Assembly (NCBI GenBank): GCA_021786195.1
Contig: JAJYNS010000076.1
Coordinates: forward strand, 1 to 32,499
Origin: Actinomycetes bacterium
GTDB taxonomy: Bacteria; Actinomycetota; Acidimicrobiia; Acidimicrobiales; Bog-793
Direction of reading: 5' to 3'
Length of the DNA stretch: 32,499 nucleotides
Shown here: positions 15,622 to 27,005 of the stretch, one piece after another
How the letters are laid out: every line of letters begins with the position of its first letter
Numbering within the stretch: the stretch's first letter is position 1
The notes under the pieces: generated by a model
What the model saw: the letters and a program-made list of their open reading frames with translations, nothing else
Told to the model about the DNA's origin: nothing
Databases searched by the model: none
Position numbers and translations under genes: made by a program

Positions 15622-16347
15622 GTGTCCCAACCGGTCGAGCGCATCGCGCCGGTCGAGCACGTCCACCGCGATGTGCGCGGCGGGGGGCTCAGGGCGTCGA
15701 TCTTCGGGGTGACCGACGGCCTCGTCTCCAACGTCTCTCTCGTGCTCGGGACCGCGGCGGCCCATCCCGGCCACGGGTTCGTCCGGCTCGCCGGCATCGC
15801 CGGGCTCCTCGGGGGCGCCTTCTCGATGGCGGCAGGCGAGTACATCTCGATGCAGGCCCAGCGCGAGGCGATGCAGCGGGAGCTGGCCGTCGAGGCGGAG
15901 GAGATCCGCCGCCGCCCGGCGAGCGAGCAGCGCGAGCTCGAGCGCCTCTACGTCCGGCGGGGGATCCCGCCCGACGTGGCGGCCCGCCTCGCCCGCGAGC
16001 TGATGGCCGACCCGGAGGTGGCGCTCGAGACCCATGCCCGGGAGGAGCTCGGGATCGACCCCAACGCGCTCGGCTCGCCCTGGGTCGCCGCCGGGTCGTC
16101 CTTCGTCACCTTCGCGCTCGGCGCCTTGGTGCCGCTCGCCCCGTTCCTCACGGGCTCCTCGGGCAACGCCGAGGTGCTCGCCGCCGTGGTGCTCGCCGCC
16201 CTCGCCGCCCTCGTCGTCGGGGCGATCCTCTCTCGCGTCACCGTCCGGGGCTGGCTCTTCTCGGCGCTGCGCTCGCTCGGCATCTGTGCGGCCGCGGGAG
16301 CCGTGACCTACGGCGTCGGCTCGGCGATCGGGGTGGCGGTCCATTGA
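15622..16347 (+). CDS. VIT1/CCC1-family Fe2+/Mn2+ transporter
   Basis: This is a 241-residue protein from GTG 15622; TTG 15613 is an alternative. RASIFGVTDGLVSNVSLVLGTA and GGAFSMAAGEYISMQAQRE are family signatures of helices 1 and 2. A charged cytoplasmic helix region with many Glu residues (EEIRRRPASEQRELERLY... PEVALETHAREELGID) corresponds to the metal-binding domain. Three more membrane helices follow. The protein should export or sequester ferrous iron or manganese across the membrane. A TAGCGT element 8 nt before GTG supports this start in a near-leaderless mRNA. Its TGA overlaps a TTG start of the next gene. Metal selectivity cannot be decided. Confidence 0.9.
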   Translation: MSQPVERIAPVEHVHRDVRGGGLRASIFGVTDGLVSNVSLVLGTAAAHPGHGFVRLAGIAGLLGGAFSMAAGEYISMQAQREAMQRELAVEAEEIRRRPASEQRELERLYVRRGIPPDVAARLARELMADPEVALETHAREELGIDPNALGSPWVAAGSSFVTFALGALVPLAPFLTGSSGNAEVLAAVVLAALAALVVGAILSRVTVRGWLFSALRSLGICAAAGAVTYGVGSAIGVAVH

Positions 16348-16859
16348 GGGCGTCCGGCGCCCGCCTCGTCCACCTCGTGCGCCACGGGGAGGCCGTCGCG
16401 CGCCTGGCCTGGGAAGGCCTGGACGAGCTTCGCCCGCTGACCGAGGAGGGGCACCGGCAGGCGGAGGCGATCGCCCGACGCCTCCTCCCCGACGGCCGCC
16501 CCTCCCGCCTCGCCCGGGCCCTCTCCAGCCCCGCCGTGCGCTGCGTGGACACCCTCCGGCCGGTCGCTGCTCGCGCTGGCGTAGAGGTCGAGCCGAGCGT
16601 CGCGCTCGTCGAGGGTGCCGACCCCCGGACGGCCCTCGACCAGCTCCTCGCCGCGTCCGAGGCGCTCGAGGACGGTTGGTCGCTCGTGGCCTGCACGCAC
16701 GGTGACGTCGTCGACGGTGTGCTCGCGATCCTCTCGGGCTCAGGCTTCGCCGTCGACGGCCCGAAGTCCTGCCCGAAGGGGGCGACCTGGGAGCTCCTCT
16801 TCGGAGCCGGCGGAGCGGGCGCCGCCCGCTTCGTCGGCCCCCCGGTGCGCCAGCCGTGA
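16344..16859 (+). CDS. Histidine phosphatase family protein (SixA-like)
   Basis: This is a 171-residue protein. LVHLVRHGEAV (8-18) carries the RHG catalytic motif. Later come PLTEEGHRQAEAIARRL, ALSSPAVRCVDTLRPVA (the second Arg region) and ACTHGDVVDGVL with the second catalytic His. Length and architecture match SixA-type phosphohistidine phosphatases rather than phosphoglycerate mutases. The only start before the RHG motif in this frame is TTG 16344, which overlaps the VIT stop codon as TTGA. The stop overlaps the GTG of the next gene as GTGA. Tight packing implies cotranslation. The true substrate (protein phosphohistidine or small molecule) is unknown. Confidence 0.85.
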   Translation: MRASGARLVHLVRHGEAVARLAWEGLDELRPLTEEGHRQAEAIARRLLPDGRPSRLARALSSPAVRCVDTLRPVAARAGVEVEPSVALVEGADPRTALDQLLAASEALEDGWSLVACTHGDVVDGVLAILSGSGFAVDGPKSCPKGATWELLFGAGGAGAARFVGPPVRQP

Positions 16860-17596
16860 CCGAGGCTCCCGGGTCTGCCGCGTCCGGGGCCCCCTCACCC
16901 GGCTCCGCCCCGGGGGGCGGAACGCGGGGACTGCTCGCCCTCGTCGGCGGCGGGGAATGGACCGGGTCTGCGTCCTTCGACGCCGAGCTCCTGGCGAGCT
17001 CGACGGGCGAGGTAGTCGTGCTCCCGACGGCCGCGGCCTACGAGAACCCCGGCAGGGCCGTCGAGACGGCCGAGCGCTGGTTCTCCGGGCTCGGCGGCCG
17101 GGTGCGCCCGTGCATGGTGCTCACCCGCCGCGACGCCGAGGACCAGGCGCTCGCCGAGGTCGTGGCGGAGGCGTCCTTCGTCTACCTCTCCGGCGGCTCG
17201 CCTCTCCACCTCCGCTCCGTCCTCAAGGGCTCCGCCGTGCTCCGCTCGCTGCGGCACGCCTGGAGGTCCGGGGCGGTCGTGGCGGGGTCCTCGGCGGGCG
17301 CGATGGTCCTCAGCGACCCGATGGTCGACCCGAGGGGAGGTGCCTTGACCGTGGGGCTCGGGTTCGTGCGGGACGTCGCGGTCGTCCCGCACTACGGCGG
17401 CGAGGTGACCGAGCGGCTGAGGCGCACGCTCGGGCTCGCGCCGAGGGGCTGCGCCGTGGTGGCCGTCCCGGAGCGAGGCGCCCTCCTCCGGGACGGCGAC
17501 GGCCTCTGGCGGACGGCAGGCGAAGGGAGAGTCGCCGTCTTCGTCGACGGCGAGGAGGCCGGCCTCGAGGTGCTCGCCGGCCGGCCGGTGGACTGA
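16856..17596 (+). CDS. Peptidase S51-like / type 1 glutamine amidotransferase-like protein (cyanophycinase family)
   Basis: This is a 246-residue protein. After a ~24-residue Pro/Gly/Ser tail come LLALVGGGEW, VVVLPTAAAYENP, FVYLSGGSPLHL and the nucleophile elbow AGSSAGAM with S146. These blocks are typical of the S51 family (aspartyl dipeptidase PepE, cyanophycinase). A His in VVPHYGG (about 179) could complete the site. It would act in the cytoplasm on Asp-rich peptides or a related substrate. The GTG start overlaps the phosphatase stop by 4 nt. The link to the metal transporter and phosphatase is only operonic. Confidence 0.8.
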   Translation: MTEAPGSAASGAPSPGSAPGGGTRGLLALVGGGEWTGSASFDAELLASSTGEVVVLPTAAAYENPGRAVETAERWFSGLGGRVRPCMVLTRRDAEDQALAEVVAEASFVYLSGGSPLHLRSVLKGSAVLRSLRHAWRSGAVVAGSSAGAMVLSDPMVDPRGGALTVGLGFVRDVAVVPHYGGEVTERLRRTLGLAPRGCAVVAVPERGALLRDGDGLWRTAGEGRVAVFVDGEEAGLEVLAGRPVD

Positions 17597-17608
17597 CGAC
17601 GCCGGCCG

Positions 17609-18187
17609 CTAGCCCTCGGTGCCGGGCCCGCTCGAGCCGCCGGGGCCACCTGCCCCGTCGAGGCGGTCCGCTCCCTCGGCGGGCAGCTCGGTGATCTGCA
17701 CCGACACGATCGCGACCCGCTCCCTCGGCCTGCCCGAGGGGCTCCCGGCGCGGTCGAGCTCCTCGACGACCTCCAGGCCCTCGACGACCTTCCCGAACAG
17801 GGAGTAGCTCGGCGGCAGGCGGGTGCCATCGGGTCCGGAGACGATGAAGAACTGGCTCCCGTTCGTGTCCGGCCCGGCGTTCGCCATCGCGAGCGAGCCG
17901 ATCTCGTAGCTGTGCGCCGGCGGCAGCTCGTCGGCGAAGCGGTAGCCGGGGCCGCCCGACCCCGTGCCGGTCGGGTCGCCGCCCTGGACGACGAAGCCGG
18001 GGATGATGCGGTGGAACACGACGCCGTCGAAGTACCCTCGGCGGGCGAGGAACACGAAGCTGTTCACCGTCCTCGGCGCCGCGACGGGATCGAGGTCGAT
18101 CGTCAGCGTGCCCTTGGTCGTCTCCATCTTCGCCCGGTAGGTCCTAGTCGGGTCGATCGACATCGGGGGCGGCCCCTCGAAGCGCAT
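17609..18187 (-). CDS. Cyclophilin-type peptidyl-prolyl isomerase, cytoplasmic
   Basis: This is a 192-residue protein from ATG 18187; an ATG nine codons later is possible. The cyclophilin core is clear: VNSFVFLARRGYFDGVVFHRIIPGFVVQGGDPTGTGSGGPGY, LAMANAGPDTNGSQFFI and LFGKVVEGLEVV. The catalytic Arg (FHRIIPGF) and the QFF block are present. No signal or membrane segment is seen. It accelerates proline isomerisation in protein folding. The gene starts 41 nt after a second, membrane-anchored cyclophilin gene, so the pair is likely one transcript. A Gly/Ser/Pro-rich tail of ~20 residues ends the protein. It converges on the S51 gene with 12 nt between stops. Confidence 0.93.
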   Translation of the reverse strand: MRFEGPPPMSIDPTRTYRAKMETTKGTLTIDLDPVAAPRTVNSFVFLARRGYFDGVVFHRIIPGFVVQGGDPTGTGSGGPGYRFADELPPAHSYEIGSLAMANAGPDTNGSQFFIVSGPDGTRLPPSYSLFGKVVEGLEVVEELDRAGSPSGRPRERVAIVSVQITELPAEGADRLDGAGGPGGSSGPGTEG

Positions 18188-18228
18188 CGCGCCGGCGGGC
18201 CCGCCGGCACCGGCCGGGCGCCGCCAGC

Positions 18229-19086
18229 TCACGAGGCGACCTGGGAGATCGTGACCTTCAGGATGCGGTGGACGACCCTGGGCGTGCCCGCCTGGTTGCC
18301 GGGAGGGGCGCCGCCCCTGCCGATCGCCGCCACGACGGACCTCCCCGAGACGACCTGGCCGAACAGGGTGTAGTTGGGCTCCTGGTCGAGGATCTTCTGG
18401 CCGCCGGGCAGGACGATGAAGAACTGGCTCCCGTCCGTCGAAGGACCGGAGGAGTTCGCCATCGCGACGCCCCAGACCGGGTAGCAGTCCTTCGCCGCGG
18501 TGCAGCTCTTCGGGGGGGTGTTGCCCGTGAAGGAGTAGCCGGGCCCGCCGGACCCGGTGTCGTTCGGGCTCCCGCCCTGCACGACGAAGTCCTGGATCAC
18601 TCGGAGGAAGGTCGTCCCGTCGAAGAAGTGGTAGCGGGCGAGGAACACGAAGTTGTTCACCGCGGCGAGCGACGCCCTGGCGTCCATCCGGATGACGAAG
18701 GTGCCGACGTCGGTGACGACCCGGGCGTCGTAGACACCCGTGGGCGAGATGCACGTCGGCGGGGCCTTCGTGAACTCGACGACTCGCTTCGGGGCGCCCT
18801 GGGGGGTTGCCGGCGGGCAGGTGGGCGCGGCGGCCGGCACCGCCGTGGTGGTCGTGGTCGAGCCGGCCTTCGTCGAGGCCGTGGTGGCCTGCTTGCCGGT
18901 AGCCTGCTTCTTCGGCTTCGGCGAGCCACCGCTGCTCAGCAGGAAGACGAGGCCGACGACGACGGCGACGACGAGCACTCCGGCGCCTCCTCGGCGGAGG
19001 TTGCGCCGTCGCCGGCGGCGGCGCTCCTGCTCGGCGCGCTTGACCTCGCGCAACGCGCGCTGGCGCGCTCGCTTCTCGCTGGGCAC
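18229..19086 (-). CDS. Membrane-anchored cyclophilin-type peptidyl-prolyl isomerase
   Basis: This is a 285-residue protein. A very basic N-terminus (RRRRRRRNLRRGG) leads into one membrane helix (about 34-51, AGVLVVAVVVGLVFLLSS). A Lys/Thr/Ala-rich linker then reaches to ~95, followed by a cyclophilin domain (about 118-283: VNNFVFLARYHFFDGTTFLRVIQDFVVQGGSPNDTGSGGPGY, VAMANSSGPSTDGSQFFI). The domain should lie outside the membrane. The catalytic Arg is kept, but the following residues are VIQDF instead of IIPGF. Extra Cys (SCTAAKDCY; TCP; TCI) may form extracytoplasmic disulfides. The GTG start has a TAGCTT element 8 nt upstream, in a 41-bp divergent region shared with lysC. Confidence 0.92.
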   Translation of the reverse strand: MPSEKRARQRALREVKRAEQERRRRRRRNLRRGGAGVLVVAVVVGLVFLLSSGGSPKPKKQATGKQATTASTKAGSTTTTTAVPAAAPTCPPATPQGAPKRVVEFTKAPPTCISPTGVYDARVVTDVGTFVIRMDARASLAAVNNFVFLARYHFFDGTTFLRVIQDFVVQGGSPNDTGSGGPGYSFTGNTPPKSCTAAKDCYPVWGVAMANSSGPSTDGSQFFIVLPGGQKILDQEPNYTLFGQVVSGRSVVAAIGRGGAPPGNQAGTPRVVHRILKVTISQVAS

Positions 19087-19094
19087 GGTCGGAA

Positions 19095-19121
19095 AAGCTA
19101 CACGCCCGGCCCGGCTAGGTT
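19095..19121. promoter_or_regulatory. Divergent near-leaderless promoter cores for the cyclophilin and lysC
   Basis: TAGCTT on the minus strand (19095-19100) ends 8 nt before the cyclophilin GTG. TAGGTT on the plus strand (19116-19121) ends 6 nt before the lysC GTG. The start codons are only 41 bp apart, so the two polymerases would compete for the same DNA. Confidence 0.5.
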
Positions 19122-19127
19122 GGCGCC

Positions 19128-21387
<2,260 letters not shown>

Positions 21388-21390
21388 GCA

Positions 21391-21435
21391 GGCCGGCACG
21401 GCGAGGCCGGCCCACGCCTTTCGCCTGGGGCAGGC
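21391..21435. terminator. Candidate bidirectional terminator between asd and proS
   Basis: Two dyads lie between the convergent genes: GGCCGGC/GCCGGCC (21391-21397/21406-21412) and GCCTG-GGG-CAGGC (about 21423-21435). There are no long T tracts, as is common in high-GC actinobacteria. Intrinsic termination is plausible only. Confidence 0.4.
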
Positions 21436-21441
21436 TCTTGC

Positions 21442-23248
<1,807 letters not shown>

Positions 23249-23602
23249 ATGGAGGAGCTCTCAGGAGAGCCGATAGGCACGGACGGGCCGGGAGCGGACG
23301 AACCGGGGCAGGCGCAGCAGCCCTACCAGGCGACGGCCGAGTCGCGCGACGAGCTCGACCGGGCGATCGACCGGCTCGTCGCCGAGACCGGTCAGGGCGT
23401 GCTCTCGGTGAGCCGGGTGGTCAATCCGCTGCTCCAGCTCTGGAGCGTCGCCCGCGACCTCGACCCGGCGGTCGCCCAGCCGATCGAGAACCTCCTCACC
23501 GCACTCGTCGGCCGGTCGCTCACGACCTCGGGGGAGATCGCCGCGACGATGGCCGAGGTGAGGGCCGCGGCGGCGGCGACCGGGTCGCTCGCGAAGGTCT
23601 GA
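23249..23602 (+). CDS. Small hypothetical protein, helical, acidic N-terminus
   Basis: This is a 117-residue protein; I do not recognise its family. Residues 1-30 are acidic and Gly/Pro-rich. Residues 33-117 look helical: RDELDRAIDRLVAETGQGVLSVSRVVNPLLQLWSVA, VAQPIENLLTALVGR, then an Ala-rich end. There is no signal peptide or clear membrane helix. ATG 23249 is chosen because a TACGCT element precedes it by 7 nt and upstream sequence in frame is hairpin-rich and noncoding in character. It is monocistronic, divergent from proS, and followed by the long intergenic region. Confidence 0.6.
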   Translation: MEELSGEPIGTDGPGADEPGQAQQPYQATAESRDELDRAIDRLVAETGQGVLSVSRVVNPLLQLWSVARDLDPAVAQPIENLLTALVGRSLTTSGEIAATMAEVRAAAAATGSLAKV

Positions 23603-24242
23603 GGCACCTCCCCGCGCCGCGCCGTGCCCGCCGGCCAGGCAGGTCCTTTCTGCCACCGACGGTGAGTCGACAACCACGGAAAGCTGTCGCCGACCACGGT
23701 CAGTGCACGTAGGTTCACGCCCAGCACCATTCGGCCATGTCGGCTACTGCGAACTAGGGTATTCCCTAGGTGCACGCGCCGTTCTCATAGCGCACAATGG
23801 GACCGCGCGAGCAGAGGGGGAAGGGGGCCGGCCGTGTGGCTCATGTGGTCGTTCGAGCCCCGAGCCCGGGGGGTCACATGCCTTTGACGTGTGTGCTCAC
23901 TTTGTGCCTTCCGGTGACCGCTCCCCGAGAACGAATTAGCTCAGAACGGGCCAATCAAAGGCCCACATGGTGGGGGTATAGTCGGCGGCGGGTGGCGGTC
24001 CCGGGTCGTGAGGTGGAGGCTGCAGCCTCTTTCCTCGGGCGCAAAGGCAGAATGGAATCTTGGAACTGACTTGGAATCGTCATCTTGGCTAACTCAATCT
24101 GACCGCCAGGTTTCGGCCCTTCTCCGAGCACCAGAAAAGGTAAATATTCGACATCAGCTGATGAACTAGTGAGATAACGGGGAGATTCTCAGCTGGCTCT
24201 ACGCTGCGGGTTTATCGGCCAGAGTGACAGATCGGTGAGACC
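23603..24242. other. 640-bp intergenic region rich in dyads, lower GC, upstream of the LuxR/two-component operon
   Basis: No gene is seen. Base use is clearly less GC-rich than the surroundings, especially 23930-24200. Structures: a 14-bp imperfect direct repeat, GTCGACAACCACGG/GTCGCCGACCACGG (23666-23679, 23686-23699); CTAGGG-TATT-CCCTAG (23754-23769); GGGCC/GGCCC then CCCAC-ATG-GTGGG (23948-23974); the 14-bp palindrome GAGGCTGCAGCCTC (24016-24029); and the 12-bp palindrome CATCAGCTGATG (24152-24163). TATAGT at 23977-23982 is a good -10 candidate. This looks like a regulatory leader and could hide a small RNA. Confidence 0.55.
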
Positions 24243-24521
24243 ATGGAAGCTGACTCGTTCGAGCACCTGTCCCGGCGGGAACAGGAAGTTCTCTGGGCGC
24301 TGATGCACGGGGTGTCCGCCCGCGAGATAGCGAAGCAGTCGTACGTCGCGCTCCCCACGGTCCGGAGCCAGATTCGCGCCGTCCTGTCCAAGCTCGGCGT
24401 GTCCTCCCAGCTGGCCGCCGTGGCGCTCGCGTACCAGTGCAACTGGTCGCCGTCACGAGGCGGCGACGCCGGGAACGCCGCGACCGGTCAGGCCGGCACC
24501 GTGTCGGTTGGCATTGCCTGA
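24243..24521 (+). CDS. Stand-alone LuxR/GerE-type helix-turn-helix protein
   Basis: This is a 92-residue protein. Residues 8-63 form a complete GerE domain: HLSRREQEVLWALMHGVSAREIAKQSYVALPTVRSQIRAVLSKLGVSSQLAAVALA. No receiver or sensor domain precedes it. The final ~28 residues are Gly/Ala-rich. A weak GGTGAG lies 4 nt before ATG. The gene overlaps the start of a histidine kinase whose own partner regulator has the same class of output domain. A constitutive DNA-binding protein acting on the same or overlapping sites is the natural inference. The dyad-rich region upstream could be its operator area. Confidence 0.85.
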   Translation: MEADSFEHLSRREQEVLWALMHGVSAREIAKQSYVALPTVRSQIRAVLSKLGVSSQLAAVALAYQCNWSPSRGGDAGNAATGQAGTVSVGIA

Positions 24522-26262
24522 CGCGGTCGGCACCCTCCCCTCGGCGAGCCATCCACCCCGCGCCGGACCGCATCCGAGGCGCCTCGCCGCCCGGGCCGGC
24601 TGGGGGCTGACGGAGCTCGTCGTCGGGCTGCGCTGGGTGGCGCTCGGCCTGGGCGTCGTCCGGATGCTCCTCGGCGCCCGGACCAGGGCGGAGACGGCCG
24701 GGGCCTGCACCCTCGCCGCCTACGCGCTCGTGCGGACGCTCTGGCCGCTGCGGCTCGACGCAGGGTCTTCGGCCGAGCGCCGCTCGCGCCGGCCGGTGAG
24801 CCGAGCCGTGCTCGAGGTGCTCGCAGAGCTCGCCCTTAGCGCCGTCGTCGTGGCGCTCACCGGCGCGACGAGGTCGCCCTTCGACGTGAGCCTCGCCGCG
24901 GCGACCTTCGTCGTGGGCCTGCGGGTCGCGCCGGTCGCGCTCGGGGCCGGCGCCGTCGCCGGCGTTGCCGCGGTCGTCGCCGGGGGGGTCACCGGGGCGC
25001 TCGGCCACCCGAGCGCCTCGAGGGACGTCGAGCGCCTCGTCGTCCTCGCCGCGGTCGCCTTCCTCGGCTCCTACAGCGACTGGCTGCTGAGGACGGGACG
25101 GCAGGAGAGGGGAAGCGAGCTCCAGCGCCTGAGAAGCCTCGGCGAGGTGAACTCGCTCCTCCTCGAGCTGCACGCCAAGGCGGCGTCCCTTCCGGCCTCG
25201 CTCAACCTGAAAGGCGCTGTCACCAACACCGTCTCCCGGCTCCGGGAGCTGCTGGGGCCCGACGTCGTCGTGCTCCTGCTCCGAGACCTCGCCGCCGAGG
25301 AGGAGCGGGGGCGATGGCAGGTGACGGTCGCCGAGGGCGCCTTCGTGCCGACCGATCTCGGCGACGACGACCTGCCGCCGGCACTGAGAGAGACGATGCG
25401 GTCGCTCGGGCCGCTCCGCCGCTCCCAGCTCGGCGGCGAGGGCGTGTCGCCCGAGTCGTGCTCCGGCCTCTACGTGCCGCTGTGGGCGCGGGGGACCCTG
25501 ATCGGGCTGATGGCGGTGGAGCGTCTCGCCGGGAGCGGGCAGTTCGCCGACGGCGACCTCGACATCGTCGAGAGCGTCGCCCGCCACGCCGGGCTCGCCA
25601 TCGACAACGCCCGCTGGTTCCGGCGCCTGAGGATCCTCGGGGCCGAGGAGGAGCGGGGCCGCATCGCCAGGGAGCTCCACGACCGGCTCGGCCAGGCGCT
25701 CGCGTACGTGGCGCTCTCCCTCGACCGCCTCGCCCTCGAGTGCCCTCGCCGAGCCGGCACCGAGGCCGGGCGGGCGGCATTCGCGGCCGAGCTCGACCAG
25801 CTCGCCGCAGACGTCCGGCGGACGGCCGGAGAGGTGCGGATGAAGCTCTCCGACCTCCGCTTCGAGCTCGGCGACGAGGCCCTCGAGGCGGCGCTCGCCG
25901 GGCTGCTGTCGAGGGTCCAGTCGCGCTCGGGCATCCAGACCTCGCTCCGCTGCGAAGGCCGCCACCACCTGCCGCCGCTCACCGAGCGCGAGGTCGCCCG
26001 GATCGCTCAGGAGGCGATCCACAACGCCGAGCGCCACTCCGGCGCCACCCGCATCGACGTCCGGCTGCGAGCCGACGGGGACGACGCGGTGCTGGAGGTG
26101 GTCGACGACGGCAGGGGCATCGAGGCGACGGCGCCGCTGCGCCGGGACGCCTACGGCATCCTCGGGATGCGCGAGCGCGCCGACGCCATCGGCGCCTCGC
26201 TCGGCATCGTCTCGCCGCCGGGCAAGGGGACGACGGTGCGGCTGAGGGTGGCCGGCAGGTGA
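24508..26262 (+). CDS. NarL-class (HisKA_3) membrane sensor histidine kinase with GAF domain
   Basis: This is a 584-residue protein from TTG 24508; TTG 24514 is also possible. Either overlaps the LuxR-type gene. Residues about 30-190 hold four to five membrane helices. A GAF-like domain spans roughly 225-375 (SLNLKGAVTNTVSRLRELLGPDVVVLLL ... LIGLMAVERLAGSGQF). HisKA_3 follows with phospho-acceptor H391 in GRIARELHDRLGQAL. HATPase_c shows the N box AQEAIHNAERHSG, the G1 box VDDGRGI, and GILGMRERADAIGASL. It should sense a membrane or small-molecule cue and phosphorylate the next gene's product. The stop overlaps the GTG of that gene as GTGA. Signal unknown. Confidence 0.93.
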   Translation: MALPDAVGTLPSASHPPRAGPHPRRLAARAGWGLTELVVGLRWVALGLGVVRMLLGARTRAETAGACTLAAYALVRTLWPLRLDAGSSAERRSRRPVSRAVLEVLAELALSAVVVALTGATRSPFDVSLAAATFVVGLRVAPVALGAGAVAGVAAVVAGGVTGALGHPSASRDVERLVVLAAVAFLGSYSDWLLRTGRQERGSELQRLRSLGEVNSLLLELHAKAASLPASLNLKGAVTNTVSRLRELLGPDVVVLLLRDLAAEEERGRWQVTVAEGAFVPTDLGDDDLPPALRETMRSLGPLRRSQLGGEGVSPESCSGLYVPLWARGTLIGLMAVERLAGSGQFADGDLDIVESVARHAGLAIDNARWFRRLRILGAEEERGRIARELHDRLGQALAYVALSLDRLALECPRRAGTEAGRAAFAAELDQLAADVRRTAGEVRMKLSDLRFELGDEALEAALAGLLSRVQSRSGIQTSLRCEGRHHLPPLTEREVARIAQEAIHNAERHSGATRIDVRLRADGDDAVLEVVDDGRGIEATAPLRRDAYGILGMRERADAIGASLGIVSPPGKGTTVRLRVAGR

Positions 26263-27005
26263 GCGCGGTCTCCGACCCCGGCCCCGGCACCGGGGCGGGC
26301 GCGCCGGTGAGGACGATGCTCGTCGACGACCACCGGGTGCTGCGAGAGGGGCTCCGCCGCTCGCTCGAGGCCGCCGGGCTCCTGGTCGTCGCCGAGACCG
26401 GCGACGGCTCGGAGGTCCTCGAGGCGGCTCGGCTCTCCGCGCCGGACGTCGTCCTCATGGACATCTCCCTGCCCGGCGAGGACGGGATCGAGGCGACCCG
26501 CCAGCTCTGCCGGCACATGCCCGAGGTGGCCGTCGTCGTGCTCACGATGTTCGGCGACCCGACGACGCTCCGGGCGGCCCGGGAGGCCGGCGCCGTGGGC
26601 TACCTCGTCAAGGACTGTTCGACCGCCGAGATCGTCGCCGAGGTGACCAGAGTGGCCGCCGAGCACGCCGCCCGTGCCGGGACCACCGGCGCCGGGGCCC
26701 TCGAGGCGGCGGGCTCCGCCAGCGGCGTCGAGCGAGTCGGCGCCTATCTCGTGCGGTCGGCGGCCGGCCACGGCGCGCTCGCCGGCGTGCGGGACGAGCA
26801 GGCCCATGCCCTCACCCGCCGGGAGGTCGAGGTGCTGGAGATGCTGGCCAACGGCGCCTCGACGACGGAGGTCGCCGCCAGGCTCTACGTGAGCGCCAAG
26901 ACGGTGAAGAACCACCTCGCCCACATCTACTCGAAGCTCGGCGCCGACAGCCGCACGAAGGCGGTCGCAAAGGCCGTGCGGCTCGGGATCGTGCGCATCA
27001 GGTGA
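26259..27005 (+). CDS. NarL/FixJ-family response regulator
   Basis: This is a 248-residue protein. The receiver domain (about 18-135) has MLVDDHRV, phospho-acceptor D68 in VLMDISLPGEDG, Thr in VVVLTMFG and Lys in GYLVKDCS. The output domain (about 183-246) is LTRREVEVLEMLANGASTTEVAARLYVSAKTVKNHLAHIYSKLGADSRTKAVAKAV. A linker of about 45 residues between them is longer than usual. GTG 26259 overlaps the kinase stop by 4 nt, so this is the cognate pair. Its 3' end overlaps the convergent glycosyltransferase stop by 8 bp. Targets are unknown; the facing pilus locus is an attractive but unproven candidate. Confidence 0.95.
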   Translation: MSAVSDPGPGTGAGAPVRTMLVDDHRVLREGLRRSLEAAGLLVVAETGDGSEVLEAARLSAPDVVLMDISLPGEDGIEATRQLCRHMPEVAVVVLTMFGDPTTLRAAREAGAVGYLVKDCSTAEIVAEVTRVAAEHAARAGTTGAGALEAAGSASGVERVGAYLVRSAAGHGALAGVRDEQAHALTRREVEVLEMLANGASTTEVAARLYVSAKTVKNHLAHIYSKLGADSRTKAVAKAVRLGIVRIR

